Source: a virus. Taken from it: DNA of 60,152 nt. Where the stretch lies: positions 1-60,152 of IMG/VR virus record IMGVR_UViG_3300048797_000033; one strand, given 5' to 3'. Each line of letters starts with the position of its first letter. Within the stretch, counting starts at the first letter, position 1. A program made the translations under genes and the position numbers. The notes beneath the pieces are model-generated. The model saw only the letters and a program-made list of their open reading frames with translations, was not told the DNA's origin and ran no database searches. Of this stretch, positions 29,722 through 38,549 are shown in pieces.

Positions 29722-32187
29722 ATGCCATTCGATAAGTCCGTTGTTGAAACCTATGTAACCCAAGAGTCAGATATTGTAAGAACCAATGGGCGCAAAGACA
29801 AGTCATATTACCTTAGCAATGCCGTTGGAATGTTCAGCATCCACGTTAGGAACTGTGGTGGGATATCTTATTCGGAGCAAGGTAGATACCAAATACTTCG
29901 GGATTACTCCAACGGAAAGCAATCGGAATCGACGTATAAAAATTACTTCGCATCCGATACCAAACACGATAGTCCTGTTGCAGAACGTGTATCTGATGTA
30001 GACGGTAAAGGCGGTTTTGTCGATCAGAAAGAAAATAAGCGTGAAGGATATTTCAATGTGCTGTGGAAAGTAATTAGCCCGGCACCAAAAGTCATAGCAA
30101 CCCTTCTCGGTAAATTTGAATCAGCAGAATATGATATAAAAGCTAACCCTATTGACGCTAACTCAGGCGCAGAGGTTGAGAATAAGATGCTCGAACTGTG
30201 GGCTATGAAAGAAAACATGGAGTTTCTGCGTACTTTCAATAGTAATATGGGCGTCGAGACACAGGAACCCGACTTCATGCCTGAGACCATTGATGAACTA
30301 AAACTTTTCAGAGACAGAGGTGGGTTCAAAGCCGAACACGCCATGTTTATGGAACAATTAATAAGATGGACGCTGTTTGTCTCTCGATGGAAAGAGATAA
30401 AGAAAGACATGACAAAGGATATTATAGATCTTTCCTTTGCTTGTTGCCACGACTACTACGACAGAGAAGATAACACAGTAAAGACCGAATATGTAGACCC
30501 AGAGATGTTCGGCATCCAGTATTCCGACTACAACGACTTCCGTGACTCAGAACATGCTTTTGTAGGCAAGGAGATGACTATTTCTCAGATCAGATATTTA
30601 CTTCAAGAAGAAGGCATCCCTAAAGACGTCTACGAGCCACAGCTACAGAAATGTGCAAGGGCTTATTGTGGTAAATACGGTAACCCCTTCGAGAGAGACA
30701 TTAATGACTTCGGCACACCTAATGAGATGGGTGGTTGGAAATATGACTACTTCAAAGTATTAGTCACCGATAGCTGGTGGGTAGACACCGATGAGACCAA
30801 AGACTTGATTTCTACTACTCGTTACGGAAAGAAAAAGATTTATCATAACTTCGAGGGCGAACCCAAAGAGGGACAAGAGTTATTATCTACTTGTGTAAGA
30901 AAAGGATTTATCTGTTCGTGGCTGGTAGGATCTGAATTGGTCTTTAATTACGGAGTAGCACAAAACATCACAAGGAATAAAAAAGACGTAATCAGTCCGT
31001 TCCATGCTTATAAGTTCCCGTGGACTTCTATCACCGATCAACTCATACCTATATATGATAACTTCGCTATAATCTGGTACAAGTATCAAAACGCTATCGC
31101 TACTGCCGTAAACAGAGGTGTGGCTATCGACTGGGACACACTTGTTTCTTTGGAGACCGGAGGTAAGAGTACTATCAAAGAAGCCCTGAAACTCTATTTC
31201 CAGACAGGTAACATAATCTACAAACGAACCAACAGTAGAGGTAGACAAGAAAGCAACCAACTACCGGTACAAGAATTAAAGGGAGGTATGGGAGAAGCTG
31301 TGAATGACGCATTCTTGCAGTTCAAACTGAACTTCCAGATGATAGAGACGCTGACAGGTATCAACCCGCTCTCTCTGGGAACGGTAGACCCTAACGCTCC
31401 CGTAAAGACCAACGAGATAGCTGTAGCTGCCACCTCTGACACCCTACGACCTATACTGAGTGGAATACTAAGCTTGAAAGAAAGCATGGCTAAGAACACC
31501 TGTTTCACTATCCAGACCTTACTTAAATATGACGAAGATGCTCAAAAGACATATTCAGAGATAATCGGTAGCAGGGGAATAGAGATCATGCAGATAGCTA
31601 ACGGCAACGCTGTGAAGTACGGAATAGCACTCGAAGCCAAACCTTCGGAACAGGAAAAAGCCGATTTAAAGAACAAGACAGAAGTAGCCTTACAGGCAGG
31701 TCGTAACGGACAGCCAGGAATCACACTTGCTGATGCGTTTGCCGTCAGTCGAATTCTCGAATATGGAGGCTCTTTGCAGTTAGCAGAGATGATGCTCGAG
31801 ACTTCAATTCGCAAGAACAAAGAAGCTATTGCAAAACAGGCACAGGCAAACTCACAGGCACAGATACAGGGTCAGATGCAGATGGAACAGGCAAAAACTC
31901 AGATCCAGTCACAGGCGGATATAGCACTTGTGCAGGAAAAGGGGAAACAGGAACGTGAGACGCTTACCACTAAAGCGTTTTATGATGCTTTACTGTTACA
32001 AGACAAAGCTAATGCCGACGCCACCATTAAAGCTATCGAAGGATATATAAAAGGTGGTCAAATGTATGTTCCACCTCCACAGGGCGACCAACAGCAAGGT
32101 CAACAACAAGCACCCGACCAATCACAGCAACCGCAAGGGCAGCCAGCACCTCCACAGCAGCAACCCGAACCCCAAATGCAACAATAA
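29722..32187 (+). CDS. Portal protein
   Basis: 821 aa. First virion gene, followed by scaffold- and capsid-like genes. Typical portal features: a mixed N-terminal wing, a long central part (LIPIYDNFAIIWYKYQNAIA, TLTGINPLSLGTVDPNAPVK with LTGI-like turn), helical clip/stem (LKLNFQMIETLTGI), and a long helical, then Gln/Pro-rich disordered C-terminus (PQGDQQQGQQQAPDQSQQP). Length is similar to portals of large Bacteroidota podoviruses. Forms the ring at the capsid vertex through which DNA passes. Confidence 0.75.
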   Translation: MPFDKSVVETYVTQESDIVRTNGRKDKSYYLSNAVGMFSIHVRNCGGISYSEQGRYQILRDYSNGKQSESTYKNYFASDTKHDSPVAERVSDVDGKGGFVDQKENKREGYFNVLWKVISPAPKVIATLLGKFESAEYDIKANPIDANSGAEVENKMLELWAMKENMEFLRTFNSNMGVETQEPDFMPETIDELKLFRDRGGFKAEHAMFMEQLIRWTLFVSRWKEIKKDMTKDIIDLSFACCHDYYDREDNTVKTEYVDPEMFGIQYSDYNDFRDSEHAFVGKEMTISQIRYLLQEEGIPKDVYEPQLQKCARAYCGKYGNPFERDINDFGTPNEMGGWKYDYFKVLVTDSWWVDTDETKDLISTTRYGKKKIYHNFEGEPKEGQELLSTCVRKGFICSWLVGSELVFNYGVAQNITRNKKDVISPFHAYKFPWTSITDQLIPIYDNFAIIWYKYQNAIATAVNRGVAIDWDTLVSLETGGKSTIKEALKLYFQTGNIIYKRTNSRGRQESNQLPVQELKGGMGEAVNDAFLQFKLNFQMIETLTGINPLSLGTVDPNAPVKTNEIAVAATSDTLRPILSGILSLKESMAKNTCFTIQTLLKYDEDAQKTYSEIIGSRGIEIMQIANGNAVKYGIALEAKPSEQEKADLKNKTEVALQAGRNGQPGITLADAFAVSRILEYGGSLQLAEMMLETSIRKNKEAIAKQAQANSQAQIQGQMQMEQAKTQIQSQADIALVQEKGKQERETLTTKAFYDALLLQDKANADATIKAIEGYIKGGQMYVPPPQGDQQQGQQQAPDQSQQPQGQPAPPQQQPEPQMQQ

Positions 32188-32188
32188 T

Positions 32189-32653
32189 ATGGATATAATT
32201 AAAGCCATGAGGGACGCACAGCAAGCAATTATGCTAAGCAGGGCAGTGTTTGGTGTAGATACCACAGGGTTTGCACAGCGAAGCAGGAGCCTACTTCTTA
32301 GCAATGTTCATCAAGGACAAAATGGGTTCATAGGTAATAAAAGATATACAGACTTAGGTCAGTCAAGTACAGCCATTACTAGGTCATTAGGTGTTGGTAC
32401 AAGGGGAATACCAGATGGAACTCCCATTCCGTGGTATGTTAAACCGTCAGATCAAGGATTTGTTATGCAGCCGCTTGGCGACCCTAACGCCAAAGTAAAT
32501 CTCGGTTTAGATAAGGCATTTGCGGACTACGTTTCGACAATTGGTGTTACAGAAGCCAATAAACTTAAAAATCCATTAGCTTATCAACAGGCACAAAGAG
32601 AGTTTGCAAAAAGAGTTAACATAAGACCGATAGATAATTACGCCAAGCAATAG
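32189..32653 (+). CDS. Hypothetical virion-region protein, 154 aa
   Basis: Start at ATG 32189-32191, two bases after the portal stop; a longer ORF from 32054 is an artefact overlapping the portal. Contains FGVDTTGFAQRSRSLLLSNV and GTPIPWYVKPSDQG. Probably co-translated with the portal and perhaps a structural or adaptor component; no family recognised. Confidence 0.65.
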   Translation: MDIIKAMRDAQQAIMLSRAVFGVDTTGFAQRSRSLLLSNVHQGQNGFIGNKRYTDLGQSSTAITRSLGVGTRGIPDGTPIPWYVKPSDQGFVMQPLGDPNAKVNLGLDKAFADYVSTIGVTEANKLKNPLAYQQAQREFAKRVNIRPIDNYAKQ

Positions 32654-32673
32654 TTTAGAATCATTCTAAATTA
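32651..32673. promoter_or_regulatory. Operator-like palindrome before 32.7-kb promoter
   Basis: TTTAGA-ATCAT-TCTAAA core (extended TAGTTTAGA/TCTAAATTA), overlapping the stop codon of the previous gene and lying ten bases upstream of the next promoter. Confidence 0.65.
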
Positions 32674-32683
32674 CTATTACCTA

Positions 32684-32714
32684 TTGATTTACGTTTTTTA
32701 TAGTTATATATTTG
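32684..32714 (+). promoter_or_regulatory. Promoter for 32732-33025
   Basis: TTGAT, 18 bases, then TATATTTG, ending 17 bases before the ATG. Confidence 0.65.
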
Positions 32715-32731
32715 TGGCAAATTAAAACGAT

Positions 32732-33025
32732 ATGAAAAAAGTAAAAGGATTTTTAATAGTAAATATTATTATTACGGTGTTTCTATTGATAATGTTAAGT
32801 AACTATATGGTGAAATTTAAATCATTAGAAAGACAAGTTAATTCGTTATCTAATGAAAATATTGGAATCATTCACGGGCTTATGTCTATTTCTATTATTC
32901 AGAAAAAACAAGACACAATAAACTCACAACAATTAAACATTAATCAATTACTATCTGTAAAAAGCACAAAAAAGAAAGAAGAGCATTATACGCTCAAATG
33001 GATTGGTGGAAGACTGGAAAAATAA
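32732..33025 (+). CDS. Membrane-anchored coiled-coil protein (spanin-like candidate)
   Basis: 97 aa. Residues about 6-27 form a transmembrane helix (GFLIVNIIITVFLLIMLSNY) after a basic start; then a helical region (FKSLERQVNSLSNENI) and a basic C-terminus. This topology resembles Rz-type inner-membrane spanins or other phage membrane accessories. No lysis gene is recognised nearby, so the lysis role is only a possibility. Confidence 0.55.
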   Translation: MKKVKGFLIVNIIITVFLLIMLSNYMVKFKSLERQVNSLSNENIGIIHGLMSISIIQKKQDTINSQQLNINQLLSVKSTKKKEEHYTLKWIGGRLEK

Positions 33026-33070
33026 TTAATCAATTTGAAAATAAAATAAGCTAATGAACGCTTTATTTTG

Positions 33071-33078
33071 TATCTTTG
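33071..33078 (+). promoter_or_regulatory. TATCTTTG element upstream of 33152
   Basis: TATCTTTG without a matching TTG at 18 bases. A terminator-like hairpin lies 28-57 bases downstream, before the first ATG, so transcripts from here would have an attenuator-like leader. Confidence 0.5.
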
Positions 33079-33105
33079 AGTCCTCAGAAGCTTTGAATTT
33101 AATCT

Positions 33106-33137
33106 AAGCGGGTGCAGTACGACCTACACCCGCTTTT
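33106..33137 (+). terminator. Terminator-like hairpin in a 5' leader
   Basis: AAGCGGGTG and CACCCGCTT form a nine-bp stem around a 12-base loop, followed by a short TTTT run. It terminates transcripts from 32.7 kb or attenuates the following gene. Confidence 0.7.
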
Positions 33138-33151
33138 AAAGTTACACTAAT

Positions 33152-33346
33152 ATGATCAACGTAATTCCATTAGACGATATTGAAGAACATTCAGCTTCGG
33201 GGTGTAGGTGTAAACCAACTGTTTATTTTGTAAGCGACAGATGTATTATAATTCACAACTCTTTTGATGGAAGAGAAATAATTGAAAAGCTAATTTCTGA
33301 CATGAAAATTAAACCCTCAACAAATTGGGAGGTTAATTATTACTAA
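33152..33346 (+). CDS. Conserved small phage protein (HNSFDGRE type)
   Basis: 64 aa. Contains EHSASGCRCKPTV and CIIIHNSFDGREIIEKL. The C-x-C-x-P...HNSFDGRE pattern recurs in small phage and bacterial proteins of unknown function. Read from a leader that contains the 33106-33137 hairpin. Confidence 0.75.
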   Translation: MINVIPLDDIEEHSASGCRCKPTVYFVSDRCIIIHNSFDGREIIEKLISDMKIKPSTNWEVNYY

Positions 33347-33371
33347 TTTATTTTGACAAAACAAAAAACCT

Positions 33372-33560
33372 ATGGCAACTAAAATAAGATTAATACCCAC
33401 ACTGGAAGGTAAGACGGCAAAGGACTTCGTCGAAAAGGCTGATAGGAATTTAGCAAAGGTGCGGGCATGGAACAAAATACCAGAAAAGTGCTTTGTTTGC
33501 CAAAACGCATTAACAGATATTTGTCACGAATGTATTAATTATCCATTAAAGAAAGCTTAA
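33372..33560 (+). CDS. Cysteine mini-protein, 62 aa
   Basis: The C-terminal half has CFVCQNALTDICHEC, giving C-x2-C-x7-C-x2-C, a compact zinc site like those of the early proteins at 8767-8967 and 9149-9280. The N-terminus is basic. Function unknown. Confidence 0.6.
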   Translation: MATKIRLIPTLEGKTAKDFVEKADRNLAKVRAWNKIPEKCFVCQNALTDICHECINYPLKKA

Positions 33561-33562
33561 TA

Positions 33563-33862
33563 ATGAACATTCAAATCGGTGATTACATCGCAAAACCATG
33601 CGAAGGGAACCTGCAAAGGTTTGATCTTTTTAAAAAGACAGTAACAACTAAGAAAACAGGCGAAAAAGTAGATTCCGAAACCAATGAGGGATATGGAATG
33701 TCGCTCGAAAACATTGTTCAAAGAATAATGATGAGCAATTTATCCGAAAATAAATCAACAGTAGGATTGAATGAGTTTATCATTGAATACAAAAAGGAAT
33801 ATGGAAAGATAATGAGTATTTTTGATCTCAATAAAACACAGAAACCTTCTCCTTCTGAATAA
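33563..33862 (+). CDS. Paralogue of the 22791-23057 protein, 99 aa
   Basis: MNIQIGDYIAKPCEGNLQRF, then GYGMSLENIVQRIMMSNLSE, clearly related to the early-region 88-aa protein but with a longer, Lys/Pro/Ser-rich tail. Two copies in oppositely timed regions suggest specialised roles. Two-base gap after the upstream gene. Confidence 0.7.
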   Translation: MNIQIGDYIAKPCEGNLQRFDLFKKTVTTKKTGEKVDSETNEGYGMSLENIVQRIMMSNLSENKSTVGLNEFIIEYKKEYGKIMSIFDLNKTQKPSPSE

Positions 33863-33879
33863 GTTGAAATAAATATTAT

Positions 33880-33910
33880 TTGCATTCATTCTAAATAATA
33901 ACTATCTTTG
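33880..33910 (+). promoter_or_regulatory. Promoter immediately before HNH gene
   Basis: TTGCA, 18 bases (including a TTCTAAAT half-site), then TATCTTTG. It ends only three bases before the ATG at 33914, so a transcript would be leaderless or start within the first codons. Confidence 0.65.
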
Positions 33911-33913
33911 AAT

Positions 33914-34450
33914 ATGGAACTTATTGAACTTGGAGAAAACCTTGTTGTAGATAAATCTAAATACAGCAAAGCAGTAAAAGAACTCAATAAGTTTCTTAAA
34001 GATTATGGATTGAGCAAAACTAATTTGCATTCATCTATATTTAGGTATGCGAAAATAAAATACGGTATTTTATTGAATGGAAAATCTGAGCTAGAATATC
34101 AGATATGGTTTGTTAATAAATTTCAGATAACCAAAAGAACAGAGGTAAAAATACAAAAGCACAAATTTGTAAGCAACTTTACTCCACCGAGTAGAAAATT
34201 GGAATATTGGGAATTTTTACAAACTTCATATTGGTTTGGTATTAAAGATTTAGTTCTCAGGAGAGACAAACACAAGTGTATTGCTTGCGGATCAAAGAAA
34301 TCATTACAAGTGCATCACAAGGTCTATACTCACCGATTTTCAGAACATAAACACTTAGATGACTTAGAAACATTATGCGGAGATTGCCATAAATTCGTTC
34401 ATAGTATAGATGAAAAACAAATGATAGAACAACATTTGAACTCAATCTAA
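33914..34450 (+). CDS. HNH endonuclease
   Basis: 178 aa from ATG 33914-33916; a TTG two codons upstream overlaps the promoter. The C-terminal HNH domain has KHKCIACGSKKSLQVHHKVY (CxxC, HH), then LDDLETLCGDCHKFVHS (N/D-L-x-x-LC-x-x-CH). The N-terminal 110 residues are helical and may bind DNA. Could be a homing endonuclease or help terminase cut the genome, as HNH proteins in some tailed phages do; its place before scaffold and capsid fits either. Confidence 0.88.
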   Translation: MELIELGENLVVDKSKYSKAVKELNKFLKDYGLSKTNLHSSIFRYAKIKYGILLNGKSELEYQIWFVNKFQITKRTEVKIQKHKFVSNFTPPSRKLEYWEFLQTSYWFGIKDLVLRRDKHKCIACGSKKSLQVHHKVYTHRFSEHKHLDDLETLCGDCHKFVHSIDEKQMIEQHLNSI

Positions 34451-34482
34451 AATTCCTTATTTTTATTTAGTATAAATAAACC

Positions 34483-34513
34483 TTGCATTAAATTCTAAAT
34501 AGATTTATCTTTG
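34483..34513 (+). promoter_or_regulatory. Promoter for scaffold-capsid unit
   Basis: TTGCA, 18 bases containing the half-site TTCTAAAT, then TATCTTTG. Followed by a structured leader of about 115 bases before the scaffold ATG. Confidence 0.75.
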
Positions 34514-34526
34514 TAAATTAAATACG

Positions 34527-34605
34527 GAGTGGCGTAGTTTTGCGCTCAATTCCTTATTTAGAATAAGACTAAATTAAAATAACAATCTGTTTGACTGTCC
34601 CACTC
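34527..34605 (+). promoter_or_regulatory. Structured 5' leader of scaffold gene
   Basis: GAGTGG (34527-34532) pairs with CCACTC (34600-34605), enclosing a CTTATT-TAG-AATAAG hairpin (34553-34567). The sequence CGGAAGC follows the closing stem; the same string occurs near the end of the leader at 39628-39721. A role in translation control or RNA stability is possible. Confidence 0.5.
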
Positions 34606-34633
34606 GGAAGCTAAACACAAAAAACCTAAAAAT

Positions 34634-35788
34634 ATGGCACATATCGACGACCTTTTAAACGACGTAAAACCCGGTGACATCGCAGAAGATGTAAGACCTG
34701 ATAATATAGTAAACACACCTGCCGATCCACCACAGGTAGAGCCGCCCGCAGATGATACACCTGCCGATCCACCTGTAAGTGACGAAGTGGTAAGTTGGTT
34801 TAAGTCACAAGGTATTGAAGGAACCACACGTGAAGATTTTATCCCTCATATTGAAAAGGCAAAGAACTTTGACCAAGAGGTCAACAAATACAAACCTTTA
34901 GAGACAGAGGTACAGACGCTAAAACAGCGTGAAGCCGACATGGCTGAAAAGATGAACGCATTGAAAGACCTTGCAGACCCTCTCAAAATATTTGGTTCGG
35001 AAGACGAATACAAAGCTGCACTATTAAAGAAACAACACCCCGAACTCGACCCTAACTCTTTGATGCAGGTAATGACCAAAGAATTAAGTGCCGACCCCAG
35101 ACAGGTGTTAAAGTTACAGTTCAAGTTAAATAACCCAGAGTTCAGCGATAGCCAGATTGAGGGACATCTAGCAAAGAAATATGGGTTTGAAGACTTTGAA
35201 TCAGATTTTAACGACATTGAACCCCAAGATCAAGTCAATATAAAGATAGCAGAGAAAGAAGCACGTAAGGAATTCAACACCCTAAAGGAAGGGGTAAAAG
35301 TTCCAGAGGTGATTGACATCGACGCTTATCTAGGCAACAAAAAAATCCAGACGAAGGAAAGTCTGGAGACGCTACAGAACGCATGGGAACCGCTTGTGAA
35401 GACCATACCCGGGCAGTTAGACAAAGTAGTCATTTCCGAAGGCGAGAATACTATCTTTGAATTTGCTATCGACGAGGACTTCAAGAAAGGCGTGACGGAG
35501 AACATTGGCAACACCAAGCAATGGCTAATCAGTCAGGGCTTAGAACCCAATGCAGAGAACACCAAGCAGACAGTACAGAATCTGAAGGATTACTATTTAC
35601 ACCAAAATTTGGTTAAAATAATGAATGCTTACTCTTCACAGAAGGTTGTGGAGGCTGAGATCGCATTTAAAAAAGGAATAGATAATCCAACGCCAGCTAA
35701 TACAAGGTCTACTCAACGTGTTTCCCCAGAAGCGCAGTCCGAAGAGAAGTTCTATGATAATGTTTTGGCAGACATCAAGGGTAAATAA
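34634..35788 (+). CDS. Putative scaffold protein
   Basis: 384 aa, directly before the capsid gene. Acidic N-terminus with Pro-rich tandem motifs (PADPPQVEPPADDTPADPPV), then a long coiled-coil segment (YKPLETEVQTLKQREADMAE). The C-terminus is charged and Lys-ended. Acidic, helical and capsid-adjacent is the usual profile of phage scaffolds, which guide shell assembly and are then lost. Confidence 0.7.
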   Translation: MAHIDDLLNDVKPGDIAEDVRPDNIVNTPADPPQVEPPADDTPADPPVSDEVVSWFKSQGIEGTTREDFIPHIEKAKNFDQEVNKYKPLETEVQTLKQREADMAEKMNALKDLADPLKIFGSEDEYKAALLKKQHPELDPNSLMQVMTKELSADPRQVLKLQFKLNNPEFSDSQIEGHLAKKYGFEDFESDFNDIEPQDQVNIKIAEKEARKEFNTLKEGVKVPEVIDIDAYLGNKKIQTKESLETLQNAWEPLVKTIPGQLDKVVISEGENTIFEFAIDEDFKKGVTENIGNTKQWLISQGLEPNAENTKQTVQNLKDYYLHQNLVKIMNAYSSQKVVEAEIAFKKGIDNPTPANTRSTQRVSPEAQSEEKFYDNVLADIKGK

Positions 35789-35819
35789 CATATTTATTTA
35801 CTAAAAAACATATAAGTTA

Positions 35820-37274
35820 ATGGCAACAAATAACTTAGTCACTGGAGGAGCGAATACTTCCCAGATAATGAGTTTAAGGGACTTCCAAAAGAGACCCGAT
35901 ATTACCGACGAGCTTCACAAGCTCTACGGAAAGGGATATGAGCTGATTAATTTATTTCATAACTCCCCCGGACGTGTTGAAGTCATGTCAAATGAATCCT
36001 GTTCCGGTGAAGAAGAAAACTTCACATGGAGAACACTAAAACTGGGTGCTACCATTACTAAGGTAACCACCGTAGTTTATACTATCACTCTTGATGCAGC
36101 CGAACTCGACGATCAGAACAACTTCTTCCCACGTGTGGGATTCTCTGTAATGATAGGTAACACTATCACAGGATTTACGGAATGCCGTATCGACTCTATC
36201 GACGTCACTACTCCTGCTACACCCGTCTTGACTATCAAGTCATACAGCTCAACAGCTCCTACATTGGATGCTCAGGTATCAGCCGGAAACCTTGTCACAG
36301 GTATCGAGTTACCTATCACAGCATCTGCTTTTGCCGTTGGAACACATGGTACTACTCCTACCAACCTCGGTTCGGTACAACGTACGTTCTATGCTCAGAT
36401 TATGAAAGAAGCTTTAGGATTTGACGGTATGGCTATGGCACAGATGAAATGGCAGACATACAACGAAGGCACTAAGTTCTTCAACAAGGAAATCACCCGT
36501 GGTGAGTTTATGCTAGAGATACAACAGGAACAAGCCTGTGTCTTTGGTCAGCTTAACACCGAAAACCTCACACAGACCTCAGTCATGAGTGGTGCTGCCG
36601 GACTTATCGGTAAGACACAGGGTATCTGGGACTGGATCGACCAGTTGGGTGGTGACATCCGTATAGGTGCTAGTGGTGTAGGTATCGACGACCTTACCTC
36701 TGTAGAAGGTTATATGGTACAAAAAGGTTTACAAGACACAGTAGTTGCTTGTTATGGTGGTTACTCTGCTTTATCTAAGCTGATGGCTAATTCCAACGCT
36801 AAGATACAGGGAACTTCTGGTGGTTTGGCAGGTACTCCCTATGTACAATCTGTTGCTGATAAACTCTATGGTGGCGACACTAAGATGATTAACTTCAACT
36901 TGCAGTACATCAAGATGAGTCACATCACTTTTGTACTCATTCCTTCTCCGCTATTCTCTAACCCTACTATGATGGGTACTGCTAACACTAAGTTGGATGA
37001 CGCTATCATGTTCATCCCTTTAAATCAAGAAGCAGTGACTATCGACAGGAAAAAGGTAACTGTACCGAACTTGCGTAAACGTTACGTAGGATTAGGTGCT
37101 TACTCTCGTGAACGTATCTGCGGTATGTTGGCCGGTATGGACGGATATATGAATCAGACAATGCGCTATCCAATTATAACAGACGTTGACGGTTCAAACG
37201 TACACTGGACTTCACATACAGCTTATGAGTTATACGGTGCATTTAGGGGAGTATTAGCAACCAGAAGTTCGTAG
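35820..37274 (+). CDS. Major capsid protein
   Basis: 484 aa, following the scaffold after 31 bases. Thr/Gly-rich with beta strands, and motifs seen in large Bacteroidota phage capsids: GYELINLFHNSPGRVEVMSN near the start and GLGAYSRERICGMLAGMDGY near the end. A strong terminator follows. An HK97-type fold is expected from gene order, not seen directly. Confidence 0.75.
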   Translation: MATNNLVTGGANTSQIMSLRDFQKRPDITDELHKLYGKGYELINLFHNSPGRVEVMSNESCSGEEENFTWRTLKLGATITKVTTVVYTITLDAAELDDQNNFFPRVGFSVMIGNTITGFTECRIDSIDVTTPATPVLTIKSYSSTAPTLDAQVSAGNLVTGIELPITASAFAVGTHGTTPTNLGSVQRTFYAQIMKEALGFDGMAMAQMKWQTYNEGTKFFNKEITRGEFMLEIQQEQACVFGQLNTENLTQTSVMSGAAGLIGKTQGIWDWIDQLGGDIRIGASGVGIDDLTSVEGYMVQKGLQDTVVACYGGYSALSKLMANSNAKIQGTSGGLAGTPYVQSVADKLYGGDTKMINFNLQYIKMSHITFVLIPSPLFSNPTMMGTANTKLDDAIMFIPLNQEAVTIDRKKVTVPNLRKRYVGLGAYSRERICGMLAGMDGYMNQTMRYPIITDVDGSNVHWTSHTAYELYGAFRGVLATRSS

Positions 37275-37301
37275 TCTAAAAATAAATTTGCATATCTAAA
37301 G

Positions 37302-37333
37302 AGTAGGGGTGTAAAATCCCCTACTTATTTTAT
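37302..37333 (+). terminator. Terminator after major capsid gene
   Basis: AGTAGGGG and CCCCTACT form an eight-bp perfect stem around TGTAAAAT, followed by TATTTTATT. Placed to set high capsid expression apart from downstream genes. Confidence 0.8.
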
Positions 37334-37381
37334 TAACCTGTCGTTTATCGCATTCCGATAAATTACACAAAACCTAAAGTT

Positions 37382-38461
37382 ATGATTGACATTGATGGCG
37401 AAAGAGTAAAACTCGATGCCAAGTACAAAGGAACAGACGAATTGTTGGTAGCTTTTGCAAAGGCACTGACGCAGATCAACAACCACTTCGACAGGTATCC
37501 ATCTTTCAGACTTAAATGGGCTGAGAAATATACCAATAAGAACAAAGCCACAGGCAAACTGGAACCAAAGGCAGCAGCTATCGTACGTTTTGAATCAGAG
37601 ATTAATATAGGTATGGGAAACCATGTCGTTAACTACTATGAGAACAAACGAGTAAAAGACAACGAGACTATCTACGTCCCACACAGCGAGCTGTTCGATG
37701 GTAACATGATCTTTACTCGCAAAGACACCGAAAGACTTGCTTACTACCTGGTCTGTGAGCCACGTCTTAAGAGCGGGATGATGCTTATCGAAAACATCGA
37801 GGAAGATGCTTCGAAACTGGCAGTAACCAGAGGCCAGAATGCAGACCTGTTGTTCTATATTTACTCTGATGCTTCACCACTCGACGAAGCAAGAATGAGG
37901 GTTATTGCGTACAACTGGGGTATTGACATAACCAAATTTGCAACGCTTGAGTTGCTTAAAAACCAGTTGTATAATACCATTACCGCTGAAGAAGGTAGGA
38001 AACTGGGAGTTGCTATTGCAGAGTTCAAAAAACAAACAATGGGGCTTACGGACGAAATGAAGGCTGTTTCCCTTGTTTCGCAGGGTGTTTACAAAAAACT
38101 AATCGAGTTCAATCACGCTGAATCAGCATGGTTCTGGAAGGGCGACAAAGATGAACCTATCTTAAGAATCCCAGTGAACGAGCGAAGTGATGAAATGCAG
38201 ATTCGTAAACGTCTTGCTTCGTTTTTAATCGCTTCTAAAAAGCTATATCTATTGCAGGAAGCATTAGGTATCACAGAGGACGAGGATATGAATGAAACAT
38301 CTATTGACGTCAAACTGGATAAGTTTACGGACTTTGAGAAGTTGTCATGGGTTGAATTGAAACGTGCTTTGAAAAAAGGAAATGTAGCGTTTGATAAAAC
38401 AGACAAGATGCCGAGACTTATTGAACTCTGTAAAGAAGCGTTTGGAAACGTGGAACCTTAA
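37382..38461 (+). CDS. Hypothetical virion-region protein with HeH/SAP-like C-terminus
   Basis: 359 aa. No family recognised for the main part, which includes YVPHSELFDGNMIFTRKDTE and a helical middle. The last 40 residues (LSWVELKRALKKGNVAFDKT, then DKMPRLIELCKEAF) resemble the small helix-extension-helix motif used in DNA or protein contact. Gene order suggests a head-completion or capsid-decoration role. Confidence 0.6.
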   Translation: MIDIDGERVKLDAKYKGTDELLVAFAKALTQINNHFDRYPSFRLKWAEKYTNKNKATGKLEPKAAAIVRFESEINIGMGNHVVNYYENKRVKDNETIYVPHSELFDGNMIFTRKDTERLAYYLVCEPRLKSGMMLIENIEEDASKLAVTRGQNADLLFYIYSDASPLDEARMRVIAYNWGIDITKFATLELLKNQLYNTITAEEGRKLGVAIAEFKKQTMGLTDEMKAVSLVSQGVYKKLIEFNHAESAWFWKGDKDEPILRIPVNERSDEMQIRKRLASFLIASKKLYLLQEALGITEDEDMNETSIDVKLDKFTDFEKLSWVELKRALKKGNVAFDKTDKMPRLIELCKEAFGNVEP

Positions 38462-38480
38462 TTAGAATCGTTCTAAATTA
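38460..38480. promoter_or_regulatory. Operator-like palindrome overlapping a stop codon
   Basis: ATTAGA-ATCGT-TCTAAAT, five-bp perfect core arms plus partial extension; starts in the stop codon of the previous gene and precedes the promoter at 38501 by 20 bases. Confidence 0.6.
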
Positions 38481-38500
38481 CTGAGATACACCAATTAAAC

Positions 38501-38531
38501 TTGCATATTAGGTTTGGTTGGTGTATTTTTG
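38501..38531 (+). promoter_or_regulatory. Promoter for 38550-38780
   Basis: TTGCA, 18 bases, then TATTTTTG, ending 18 bases before the ATG. Confidence 0.7.
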
Positions 38532-38549
38532 TGTTAAAATATAAACGAT

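Noticed and set aside
30024-31820. Minus-strand ORFs across the portal gene
   Set aside because: Antisense shadows of the portal reading frame, with no leader sequences or domains.
32054-32188. N-terminal extension of the 154-aa gene
   Set aside because: Overlaps the portal Gln-rich tail in another frame; the ATG two bases after the portal stop is the natural start.
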